This document shows, one piece after another, positions 17,677 to 24,925 of a stretch of 31,835 nucleotides of DNA; positions within the stretch are counted from its first letter, which is position 1, and each line of letters starts with the position of its first letter. Both the position numbers and the translations under genes were made by a program. The notes beneath the pieces were generated by a model, which saw only the letters and a list, made by a program, of their open reading frames with translations, had not been told where the DNA came from and did not search any database. The stretch is from Ruminococcaceae bacterium UBA1741 (lineage in GTDB: Bacteria; Bacillota; Clostridia; Oscillospirales; Acutalibacteraceae), in the NCBI GenBank assembly GCA_002315685.1, contig DCHX01000009.1, forward strand, positions 628 through 32,462, written 5' to 3'.

Positions 17677-18537
17677 TCAATTATTCGAAATAATTTCTAT
17701 CGAATGTTCTCTTGTAAAAGTACCGTAAGGTAAAAGATGTTCTATGCCGTCCTTTGTTTTTATATTTTGGTCGGAATCTTCCTTATCGGTAATACCGCAC
17801 CACGGCTCAATGCAGATATAGGGCGCATTAGCTACCGTCCACAAAAGAAGGTATGGAAATTGCTTGAATGTTACCCTTATTGACTCACCGTTTTTGCGGT
17901 TTTTAAGAATTAAACTGTCAAAATCAATATTTTCGAAAATCAATCCGTCCTTCTTAAAATAATCATAATTAAGATGTATGGTGTCCTCGTTATTAAGTAT
18001 ATCCGCCTTTTCGTATCCTAATGTAGTCGGTGTTGCAAGGCAAGAGTGTTTAAGGTTTGTCTTTTTAGGTAAAATAATGTCATAATCCTCAATTCCGCCT
18101 ACGCAGGAATACCCCTCGTGAGCGCCTACCGAAAAAAACATTTCAAAATCATTTTTGTTTGTAATTTCGTATTTTACGCTTAATTTCTTTTGCTTTAATA
18201 CATAATGAACCCTAAATTCAAATGAAAAAGGATAATATTTTTTTGTTTCTTCGTTGTCGCATAAAAGAAAAGTAACCTGCGATTCGGATTTGCTTTCAAC
18301 ACTAAACTCCATAGAACAGGCAAAGCCGTGCTTCGGCATATTGTATTTTTTGCCCTCAAAATAATATGTATCATCTATCATACTGCTGCAAATAGGGAAT
18401 AAAATCGGGGAAGAAGAACCCCAAAATCTTTTATCTCCCTGCCAAATATATTCGTTTTTGCCGCATTTAAGACTTTTAAGCTCGGCGCCTAATTCACAAA
18501 AGTCAGCCGTAGTGTTACCGCATTTTATCGAAACCAT
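17677..18537 (-). CDS. Aldose 1-epimerase family protein (LacX-like)
   Basis: A galactose-mutarotase fold protein. Typical elements are FCELGAELKSLKCGKNEYIW, GSSSPILFPICSSM, YNMPKHGFACSMEF with the conserved histidine, SVGAHEGYSC, and CIEPWCGITDKED near the end, carrying the glutamate expected at the active site. It probably interconverts anomers of a free or phosphorylated sugar; the substrate is unknown. I chose ATG 18537 because an AGGAGA site lies eight bases before it; a start 21 bases upstream has no such site. The length is 286 residues. It is the first gene of the minus-strand pair with the NahK-like kinase. Confidence 0.8.
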   Translation of the reverse strand: MVSIKCGNTTADFCELGAELKSLKCGKNEYIWQGDKRFWGSSSPILFPICSSMIDDTYYFEGKKYNMPKHGFACSMEFSVESKSESQVTFLLCDNEETKKYYPFSFEFRVHYVLKQKKLSVKYEITNKNDFEMFFSVGAHEGYSCVGGIEDYDIILPKKTNLKHSCLATPTTLGYEKADILNNEDTIHLNYDYFKKDGLIFENIDFDSLILKNRKNGESIRVTFKQFPYLLLWTVANAPYICIEPWCGITDKEDSDQNIKTKDGIEHLLPYGTFTREHSIEIISNN

Positions 18538-18567
18538 ATTATTTCTCCTGATAATCAACTTTATATA

Positions 18568-18688
18568 ATGATAACAAAAATTGACTGAAAATTCAATTAG
18601 TTTGTCGAATAAATATATATTATTCGCAAAACAGTTCGTGAAAAGAACTATTAAACTGCTTGAAATTTTTTATTATAATTGATATAAT
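18568..18688. promoter_or_regulatory. Divergent promoter region between the epimerase and lipoprotein genes
   Basis: On the plus strand, TTGAAA (18660-18665), 17 bases, TATAAT (18683-18688) serves the lipoprotein gene. On the minus strand, a weaker TTGAAT (18596-18591), 17 bases, TATCAT (18573-18568) serves the epimerase gene. Between them lies a palindrome at 18601-18630 (CGAATAA/TTATTCG core with TTTG/CAAA ends), placed where a regulator could act on both. Confidence 0.6.
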
Positions 18689-18748
18689 CAAAATGTAAGG
18701 TGGCATAAGATACGGGTGTTGCCCGGTGTTTAATAATTTGAGGGGAAT

Positions 18749-19768
18749 ATGAATAGGAAAATTGCTTTATTTGTTTTAAGTATTTTGCTTATTGCTTTTG
18801 CGCTTTCAAGTTGTGGGTTTGATGAGGGCGATTTTAATATTTCGGTAATAGTTACCGATTCAAAATCCGCAGAAATTACCGTTACGATAAGCGATATAGA
18901 TAAAAGCGATATTTCAAAGCCCGAAAAATTCGTTGTGCTATATGCTGTAAATAATACCGAAAAAGCGGAGCTTGAAGCAATTTCGGCACATAAGATGTCC
19001 GCTGTCAATACCGCTTTTAACAATTATTTATCAAAACACCCTTCCCGATATATAAATTTTAATGTTACCGACGAAGAATACAATAGCTTTGTAAACGGAA
19101 ATAAGACTACCCTTTCTGAAAAACGGCCGTTTAATATTTCTATCGATGCTTGCGGGGCTGATAACATTGAGTTTATTTCGGTTATTGTAGCAAACGGCGG
19201 ATATGCAACCTCAAATTTTGCCTTTGCCGACTCAACCCATTCATTCAAAAAAACAAGAGAAACCAAAAATGCAACTTGCCTAAATGACGGCTACAAGGCT
19301 TATTATACCTGTACCTGTTGCGGTAAGCGTTCTACAAGCTTAAATTCTACTATCATAATTGATTTTGAGAAGTGGGACACAACCTACGGTCAAGGTCGTA
19401 TTAAGGCGTTAGGACATAATATTGTCCTTTGCAACGGAAGTCCTACCGATAATACCGATTCCGAATATTACGATTATTACAAATGCTCAAATTGCTCTAA
19501 ATACTTTTCGGACAGTGCGGGTAAAAACGAAATAAAGGATTTATCGGTTTGGAAATCAAAGAACAAAAAGTCGGTTGAAGCTTCAAACTCTAAAACTACT
19601 ACTGCTAAAAAATCAACGACTGCTAAAAAATCAACAACTAAAAATAAAAGTGCCGACAGTTCTTATTATATTAAATCTCCCTTTACGGCTGATAGCGGTA
19701 AATATATTTATTTTATTCGTTTTTCGATATTTTTTTTGCTTTTATATAAGTTTTGTGTTATTATTTAA
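18749..19768 (+). CDS. Lipoprotein with two CxxC pairs, unknown function
   Basis: 339 residues. A lipoprotein signal is visible (MNRKIALFVLSILLIAFALS then SCG, lipidated cysteine at C22). The middle has two related segments carrying CTCCGKRSTSL and CSNCSKYFSDSAGK, each preceded by a YYxC pattern; such small cysteine-pair modules are common in secreted proteins of gut Firmicutes. A lysine/threonine-rich linker with a repeated TTAKKS motif follows, then a hydrophobic C-terminal stretch (FIRFSIFFLLLYKFCVII). A lipid anchor plus a C-terminal membrane segment is unusual, and the tail lies in a T-rich tract where a frame error is possible. A GAGGGG site precedes ATG 18749. I do not recognise the family. 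Confidence 0.7.
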   Translation: MNRKIALFVLSILLIAFALSSCGFDEGDFNISVIVTDSKSAEITVTISDIDKSDISKPEKFVVLYAVNNTEKAELEAISAHKMSAVNTAFNNYLSKHPSRYINFNVTDEEYNSFVNGNKTTLSEKRPFNISIDACGADNIEFISVIVANGGYATSNFAFADSTHSFKKTRETKNATCLNDGYKAYYTCTCCGKRSTSLNSTIIIDFEKWDTTYGQGRIKALGHNIVLCNGSPTDNTDSEYYDYYKCSNCSKYFSDSAGKNEIKDLSVWKSKNKKSVEASNSKTTTAKKSTTAKKSTTKNKSADSSYYIKSPFTADSGKYIYFIRFSIFFLLLYKFCVII

Positions 19769-19790
19769 TATAAGTTATAGGTTGTGAATT

Positions 19791-21062
19791 ATGAAAATAA
19801 AAACAAAGGTTATGGACTACGGCGATGTTATTTCTCTTAAAACGCCTAAACACAAAAAGCCGAAAACGCCCTCTTTGTTTTTTAGGGTTTTGTTAAAAAT
19901 CTTTGGACTTTTTGAACTGCTCTGCACAAATTTTTCGTACAAAACATTTGGTATGGAAAAGCTTAAAAAGAACGAACCTGCTTTGTTTTTAATGAACCAT
20001 TCAAGCTTTATCGACCTTGAAATTGCTACTAATATTTTGTTTCCTAAACCGCTTAATATTGTTTGCACCTCTGATGGCTTTGTGGGTAAGGAAAATTTAA
20101 TGCGAAATCTCGGTTGTATTCCTACTGAAAAGTTTGTTACCGACTCGGTTTTGGTACGGGATTTAGTGTATGCGACAAAAACTCTTAAAAACTCGGTTTT
20201 AATGTACCCCGAAGCGAGTTATAGCTTTGACGGTACCGAAACTCCTTTGCCCGAAAGCCTTCCGAAGCTTATTAAGCTTTTGAAAATTCCTGTCGTGATG
20301 ATAAAAACCGAAGGCGCTTTTTTAAGACAACCGCTTTATAATATGCTTAAAAAAAGAAAAGTAAAGACTTCGGCGAATGTCGAATATATTTTATCAAGTG
20401 AACAAATTGAAAAAATGAGCTTTGATGAAATAATGTCGGTCTTGAATAAATGCTTTGATGTTGACGGCTTTGCTTGGCAGCAAAACAACAAAATCAAGAT
20501 TACTGAGGATTTTCGTGCCGACGGTCTTAACCGCGTTTTGTATAAATGCCCGTCTTGTCTTGCGGAGGGTAAAACCAAAGGCAAGGGAATATATTTGACC
20601 TGCAATAATTGCGGTAAAAAGTGGGAGCTTGATGAGTACGGCTATTTAAGGGCTGTCGATGGGAACGATATATTTTCTCATATACCCGACTGGTACGCCT
20701 GGGAAAGAGAATGCGTAAAAAAGGAACTCGAAAATAACGAGTATAACCTTGATGTTCCCGTTGATATAAAAATGATTGTTGATGCTGAATTTGTTTATGA
20801 AGTGGGCGAGGGAAGGCTTGTTCATAATCTTGACGGATTTAGATTAACGGGATGTAACGGCAGGCTCGATTATTCGCTTAAACCGTTGGCTTCTTACAGT
20901 TTGTATTCGGATTATTATTGGTATGAGCTGGGCGATATGATTTGTATAGGCGATACTGATAAGCTTTATTACTGTTTCCCGAAGGTAAAAGGCGATTTTG
21001 TTGCAAAAGCACGACTTGCGACAGAAGAGCTTTATAAAATAAATAATTTTTTAAGAAAATAA
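19791..21062 (+). CDS. PlsC-type acyltransferase with a zinc-ribbon insertion
   Basis: 423 residues. The N-terminal half is a 1-acylglycerol-3-phosphate acyltransferase-like domain: the HX4D motif is FLMNHSSFIDLEIATNI (about residues 66-82) and the second motif is VLMYPEASYSFDG, a variant of PEGTRS. From about residue 260 a zinc ribbon follows (CPSC...CNNCGKKW), then a charged C-terminal region of about 140 residues with no recognised domain. It probably acylates a lysophospholipid or related acceptor at the membrane. The ribbon suggests regulation or partner binding; that is inference. It lies 22 bases after the lipoprotein gene and 19 before the cyclase gene, so the three may be co-transcribed. 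Confidence 0.75.
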   Translation: MKIKTKVMDYGDVISLKTPKHKKPKTPSLFFRVLLKIFGLFELLCTNFSYKTFGMEKLKKNEPALFLMNHSSFIDLEIATNILFPKPLNIVCTSDGFVGKENLMRNLGCIPTEKFVTDSVLVRDLVYATKTLKNSVLMYPEASYSFDGTETPLPESLPKLIKLLKIPVVMIKTEGAFLRQPLYNMLKKRKVKTSANVEYILSSEQIEKMSFDEIMSVLNKCFDVDGFAWQQNNKIKITEDFRADGLNRVLYKCPSCLAEGKTKGKGIYLTCNNCGKKWELDEYGYLRAVDGNDIFSHIPDWYAWERECVKKELENNEYNLDVPVDIKMIVDAEFVYEVGEGRLVHNLDGFRLTGCNGRLDYSLKPLASYSLYSDYYWYELGDMICIGDTDKLYYCFPKVKGDFVAKARLATEELYKINNFLRK

Positions 21063-21081
21063 TTTTTAGGAAAATGATGCT

Positions 21082-22221
21082 ATGATTTACTACATTGAAA
21101 CCAATTTAATAGCAATAATTATTTCGGTGCTTATGTTGATTCAAGCTCGCCGAACCGAATCAAAGAACGAAACATCTTATATCATTTTGTCTTTAATGAT
21201 GTGGATGTCGGTATTTTTAAGTGCTTGCGATATTATGGCATATTGTTACAGAGGGAAAAATTATTTAGGCGTGGAAATATCCAATATGATGTATTTTGTT
21301 TCTATGCTTATAGGTTGTTATTTATGGTTTTTGTATATTTGTATTAAGATGCATTTTGCAAAACAATTAAGAAAAACCATTCTTTTAACATCCCCTCCTG
21401 CGATTATTACGCTTGTTGCAATACTTACTAACCCGGTAACCGAATATATTTTCTCTGTTGACAGTGATGTTGCATATCGCCGTGCTGACGGAATTGTTCT
21501 TACTTGGGTTGTTGAGTGGGGATATATATTTGCGGCGCTGGTGCTTAATATTGTACAAATCGCAAAGTCGCAAAGTAAATTCAGAAAGAAAAAGTATGCG
21601 GGATATTTGCTGTTTTTGATACCTATGATTATCGCCGGTGCGTGTCAAATGATGTTTTACGGTGTTACGATTATCCAAATCGGTGTTGTTATTGCCGTAC
21701 TGCTTATCTACTCTAACAAACAATATTATCAAATTCAAAGGGATGAGCTTACCGAGCTTGATAACAAAAATTCCTTCTTGCATTTTAAGGATAAAATTAC
21801 ATCCGAATCTAAAAATTATAATGCAACAATCTTGTTTATTGATGTTGATAATTTCAAGCAAATCAACGATAAGTACGGACACTTAATAGGTGATATGTCG
21901 CTTAAAGACATAGGTGTTGCGATAAAAACGGCGTGTTCGTCTGTTTCAAGAGGATTTACACCGTTCCGCTATGCAGGGGACGAATTTGTTATCGTAGGAC
22001 TTGAAACAGATAACGAAAATCTTGAATTGCTGAAATCAAAAATTGATGCTAACCTTAAAGAAAAAAATGAAATAAACAAGAAAAACGGAGAAAAATATAC
22101 ATTATCGGTAAGTATCGGATGTGCCGAGGGCTTACTCTTTGACGATGTGTCTTTTGAAAAACTCTTTATTGAAGCCGATAAGGATATGTATAGGGTTAAA
22201 AAAGACAAAAAATCGAGTTGA
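21082..22221 (+). CDS. Membrane diguanylate cyclase (GGDEF)
   Basis: 379 residues. About seven hydrophobic segments fill residues 1-210, followed by a GGDEF domain. It starts at DELTELDNKNSFLHFKDKI and shows the metal-binding DVDNFKQINDKYGHLIGD, the active-site loop RYAGDEFVIVG and the C-terminal VSIGCAEG motif. AGDEF is an accepted active form of GGDEF. The inhibitory RxxD site is not seen five residues upstream, so product inhibition through that site is unlikely. It makes c-di-GMP from GTP in response to an unknown signal sensed by the membrane part. Confidence 0.85.
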   Translation: MIYYIETNLIAIIISVLMLIQARRTESKNETSYIILSLMMWMSVFLSACDIMAYCYRGKNYLGVEISNMMYFVSMLIGCYLWFLYICIKMHFAKQLRKTILLTSPPAIITLVAILTNPVTEYIFSVDSDVAYRRADGIVLTWVVEWGYIFAALVLNIVQIAKSQSKFRKKKYAGYLLFLIPMIIAGACQMMFYGVTIIQIGVVIAVLLIYSNKQYYQIQRDELTELDNKNSFLHFKDKITSESKNYNATILFIDVDNFKQINDKYGHLIGDMSLKDIGVAIKTACSSVSRGFTPFRYAGDEFVIVGLETDNENLELLKSKIDANLKEKNEINKKNGEKYTLSVSIGCAEGLLFDDVSFEKLFIEADKDMYRVKKDKKSS

Positions 22222-22245
22222 AAGCACAAAAAGATAAAATAAAAT
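22218..22245 (+). promoter_or_regulatory. Promoter of the flavodiiron gene
   Basis: TTGAAA (22218-22223), a 16-base spacer and TAAAAT (22240-22245), just after the cyclase stop and 45 bases before the flavodiiron ATG. Confidence 0.5.
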
Positions 22246-22289
22246 AGGCTGTAAATTCAAAAATACTTATTTAATACTTGGAGGGAAAA

Positions 22290-24080
22290 ATGAATATTTC
22301 GAAGGATATTTATTATATTGGAGTTGACGATCATAAGATTGACCTATTTGAAGGGCAATATGATGTTCCAAACGGTATGGCGTACAATTCGTATTTAATT
22401 AAAGATGAAAAAATTGCCGTAATGGATACTGTTGATATAAATTTTACACACGAGTGGTTTGATAATATTCAAGGCGTTTTGGGCGAAAAAAGTCCCGACT
22501 ATTTGATAGTACAGCATATGGAGCCTGACCATTCGGCAAATGTTCAAAGATTTTTAAGCACCTTCCCGAATGCTGTTGTTGTGGCAACTTCAAAAGCATT
22601 TACAATGATGCAAAATTTCTTCGGCACGGATTTTGAAAATCGCCGTATCGTAGTGGGTGAGGGTGATACGCTTTCACTTGGTAATCATACACTTACCTTT
22701 GTTATGGCTCCGATGGTGCATTGGCCTGAGGTTATGGTAACCTATGATGATGCGGATAAGGTTTTGTTTTCGGCTGACGGCTTCGGTAAGTTCGGTGCTT
22801 TGGATGTTGAAGAAGATTGGGCTTGCGAGGCAAGAAGATATTATTTCGGTATTGTCGGAAAATACGGAGCACAGGTACAGTCTCTTCTTAAAAAAGCATC
22901 AACACTTGATATAAAAACCATTTGTCCGCTTCACGGACCTGTTCTCTTTGAAAACCTTGACTATTATTTGGGACTTTATAACACATGGTCATCTTATGAA
23001 ACCGAAAGCGAAGGAATAGTTATAGCTTATACCTCCGTTTACGGAAATACAAAAAAAGCGGTTGAATTGTTGGCTGAAAAATTAAAGTCAAAGGGATGCC
23101 CTAAGGTTGTTGTTAATGACCTCGCCCGTGTTGATATGGCTGAGGCTGTTGAGGATGCGTTCAGATACGGAAAAATCGTGCTTGCCACTACTACCTATAA
23201 TGCAGAAATATTCCCGTTTATGAAGCAATTTATTGACCATTTGACCGAGAGAGGATTAAAGAACAAAACTATCGGTTTAATTGAAAACGGCTCTTGGGCA
23301 CCGCTTGCCGCAAAAACAATGAAGACTATGCTTGATGGCTTGAAGAATATTGTTTTTACCGATACTACCGTTAGAATAATGTCGGCATTGAACGAAGAAA
23401 GCAAAGGCGAAATCGACCTACTTGCCGACGAGCTTACAAAGGAATATATTGCTCAAAACGATAAAACTGCTAATAAAAACGATTTGAATGCACTTTTCAA
23501 TATCGGTTACGGTCTTTATGTCGTTACATCTAATGACGGAAAAAAGGATAACGGACTTATCGTTAATACCGTAACGCAGGTTACAAATTCGCCTAACCGA
23601 ATAGCCGTTTGCATCAATAAAGATAATTATTCGCATCATATTATTAAGCAAACAGGTATAATGAATGTGAACTGTCTTGCGGTTGATGCACCGTTTTCAC
23701 TTTTTGAATCTTTCGGTTTTCGTTCGGGAAGAACTGTTGATAAGTTTGCCGATTGCAGTCCGCTGTACTCTGATAACGGGCTTGTATTTTTGCCGAAATA
23801 TATAAATTCGTTTATGTCTCTTAAAGTTGAGGAATATGTTGATTTGGATACGCACGGTATGTTTATTTGTACCGTAACCGAAGCCCGCGTTATTTCCGAT
23901 AGGGAAACTATGACATATACTTATTATCAGGAAAATGTTAAGCCAAAGCCTCAAACGGAAGGAAAAAAGGGATTTGTTTGCAAGATATGCGGTTATGTTT
24001 ATGAGGGAGACGAACTGCCGGAGGATTTTGTTTGTCCGCTTTGTAAACATGGCGCTAATGATTTTGAACCGATTGGTTAG
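22290..24080 (+). CDS. Four-domain flavodiiron protein with flavin-reductase and rubredoxin domains
   Basis: It reduces oxygen (or nitric oxide) to water using electrons from NAD(P)H or rubredoxin, protecting an anaerobe. Domains in order: a metallo-beta-lactamase-like diiron domain with HMEPDH at residues 76-81, VHWPE, SADGFGKFG and CPLHGP; a flavodoxin domain (YTSVYGNTKKAVELLAEKL, about 255-400); a flavin-reductase-like domain (FNIGYGLYVVTSNDGKKDNG, about 405-555); and a C-terminal rubredoxin (CKICGYVYEGDELPEDFVCP, LCK). All diiron ligands are visible. I chose ATG 22290, six bases after GGAGG; an in-frame TTG 12 bases upstream overlaps that site. The length is 596 residues. A separate rubredoxin follows. 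Confidence 0.9.
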   Translation: MNISKDIYYIGVDDHKIDLFEGQYDVPNGMAYNSYLIKDEKIAVMDTVDINFTHEWFDNIQGVLGEKSPDYLIVQHMEPDHSANVQRFLSTFPNAVVVATSKAFTMMQNFFGTDFENRRIVVGEGDTLSLGNHTLTFVMAPMVHWPEVMVTYDDADKVLFSADGFGKFGALDVEEDWACEARRYYFGIVGKYGAQVQSLLKKASTLDIKTICPLHGPVLFENLDYYLGLYNTWSSYETESEGIVIAYTSVYGNTKKAVELLAEKLKSKGCPKVVVNDLARVDMAEAVEDAFRYGKIVLATTTYNAEIFPFMKQFIDHLTERGLKNKTIGLIENGSWAPLAAKTMKTMLDGLKNIVFTDTTVRIMSALNEESKGEIDLLADELTKEYIAQNDKTANKNDLNALFNIGYGLYVVTSNDGKKDNGLIVNTVTQVTNSPNRIAVCINKDNYSHHIIKQTGIMNVNCLAVDAPFSLFESFGFRSGRTVDKFADCSPLYSDNGLVFLPKYINSFMSLKVEEYVDLDTHGMFICTVTEARVISDRETMTYTYYQENVKPKPQTEGKKGFVCKICGYVYEGDELPEDFVCPLCKHGANDFEPIG

Positions 24081-24095
24081 GAAGGAGAAAACACA

Positions 24096-24251
24096 ATGAA
24101 ATATATTTGTGATGTTTGCGGTTGGGAGTACGACGAAGCCGTAGGCGATCCCGATAACGGAATTGCCCCCGGTACAAAGTTTGACGAACTTCCGGAAGAT
24201 TTTGCCTGTCCGCTTTGCGGAGTCGGCAAGGACTCGTTTTCAAAAGAATAA
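24096..24251 (+). CDS. Rubredoxin, 51 aa
   Basis: A short gene with all four iron-binding cysteines in CDVCGWEYDE and CPLCGVGKDSF, plus the conserved GIAPGTKFDELPEDFACPLC. AAGGAG lies nine bases before the ATG. It starts 15 bases after the flavodiiron gene and is probably its electron donor or a partner for related oxygen-detoxifying enzymes. Confidence 0.92.
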   Translation: MKYICDVCGWEYDEAVGDPDNGIAPGTKFDELPEDFACPLCGVGKDSFSKE

Positions 24252-24468
24252 TAAATATCCACCCGCATTTAAGTGAAAAAACAATGCTTTTGCCGACGAA
24301 AGTCTGCTAATGATTTTGCAATAAATGTATCGTAGCTACACATCGTCGGCAATAGCATCATCATTGGCGAGGTCAACATCATTTGCTCAATACGGCAAGT
24401 GTCGACAAAACCGCCTGTAAAACGGGTAGTCGATAGACTCACGCAAATGCGAGCCGATCTAAAAGTCA
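24252..24468. other. Gene-free, hairpin-rich stretch between rubredoxin and the tRNA terminator
   Basis: No convincing gene. A long imperfect inverted repeat pairs 24284-24299 with 24343-24358 (15 of 16 positions, including ten in a row: TTGCCGACGA/TCGTCGGCAA) around a 43-base loop. Smaller stems follow: TCGAC/GTCGA around an ACCGCC/GGGT core (about 24402-24434), and CTC-GCAAATGC-GAG (about 24438-24453). A 66-codon minus-strand frame (24469-24269, TTG start) has no ribosome binding site and no recognisable domain. It may be a small structured RNA or the scar of an element. Confidence 0.4.
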
Positions 24469-24510
24469 AACAAGAGGCTTAATCCGAATAGGATTAAGCC
24501 TCTTGTTTTG
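24469..24510. terminator. Terminator with a 17-bp perfect stem
   Basis: 24469-24485 pairs perfectly with 24491-24507 around a GAATA loop, with T-runs available on both sides. It ends the minus-strand tRNA transcript and may stop read-through from the rubredoxin gene. Confidence 0.8.
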
Positions 24511-24594
24511 GTGCCGGTGATCGGACTTGAACCGATACGCCATTGCTGACAACAGATTTTGAGTCTATCGCGTCTGCCATTCCGCCACACCGGC
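24509..24594 (-). tRNA. tRNA-Leu (CAA)
   Basis: The minus strand folds as a class II tRNA with a long variable arm. Acceptor stem GCCGGTG/CACCGGC, anticodon loop CTCAAAA (anticodon CAA), T-loop TTCAAGT, encoded CCA. 86 bases. Confidence 0.93.
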
Positions 24595-24615
24595 AAAGTG
24601 TGTTTTTTTGAAAAT

Positions 24616-24643
24616 AATAGGGTCGCTTAAATGCGACCCTATT
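24616..24643. terminator. Hairpin between tRNA-Glu and tRNA-Leu
   Basis: AATAGGGTCGC and GCGACCCTATT pair around TTAAAT. It could end the tRNA-Met/tRNA-Glu transcript or be a processing signal. No separate promoter for tRNA-Leu is obvious in the gap, so partial read-through is likely. Confidence 0.5.
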
Positions 24644-24647
24644 CAAG

Positions 24648-24723
24648 TGGTGACCCGGACGAGATTCGAACTCGTGTTACCGCCGTGAAAGGGCGGTGTC
24701 TTAGGCCACTTGACCACCGGGCC
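24648..24723 (-). tRNA. tRNA-Glu (TTC)
   Basis: Acceptor stem GGCCCGG/CCGGGTC (one G-U), anticodon loop CTTTCAC (anticodon TTC), T-loop TTCGAAT, encoded CCA. 76 bases, two bases from tRNA-Met. Confidence 0.93.
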
Positions 24724-24725
24724 AT

Positions 24726-24802
24726 TGGTGGCTGTAATTGGATTTGAACCAATGACACTGCGGGTATGAACCGCATGCTCTAGCCAACTGAGCTATACAG
24801 CC
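24726..24802 (-). tRNA. Elongator tRNA-Met (CAT)
   Basis: Acceptor stem GGCTGTA/TACAGCC, anticodon loop TTCATAC (anticodon CAT), T-loop TTCAAAT, encoded CCA. The paired first base excludes the initiator type, and the body resembles elongator Met rather than tRNA-Ile with a modified CAT. Confidence 0.88.
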
Positions 24803-24835
24803 ATATAGCCGTATAACGCTTACGGCGACTAACTT

Positions 24836-24864
24836 ATTATATATGCCAAGCTCCGATTTGTCAA
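24836..24864 (-). promoter_or_regulatory. Consensus promoter of the tRNA cluster
   Basis: On the minus strand TTGACA (24864-24859), exactly 17 bases, TATAAT (24841-24836). A perfect sigma-A promoter, as expected for stable RNA. Confidence 0.9.
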
Positions 24865-24891
24865 GTAAAAATTTTCAAATTTTTTCGAAAA

Positions 24892-24918
24892 AAGCCGTTA
24901 CATATTTTGTAACGGCTT
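24892..24918 (-). terminator. Terminator of glmS
   Basis: AAGCCGTTACA (24892-24902) pairs with TGTAACGGCTT (24908-24918) around a five-base loop, followed on the minus strand by a T-run. It lies eight bases after the glmS stop. Confidence 0.85.
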
Positions 24919-24925
24919 AAAAGAG

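Noticed and set aside
24269..24469. Minus-strand 66-codon frame between rubredoxin and tRNA-Leu
   Set aside because: TTG start, no ribosome binding site, no recognisable domain, and it starts inside the terminator stem; the inverted repeats explain the region better.
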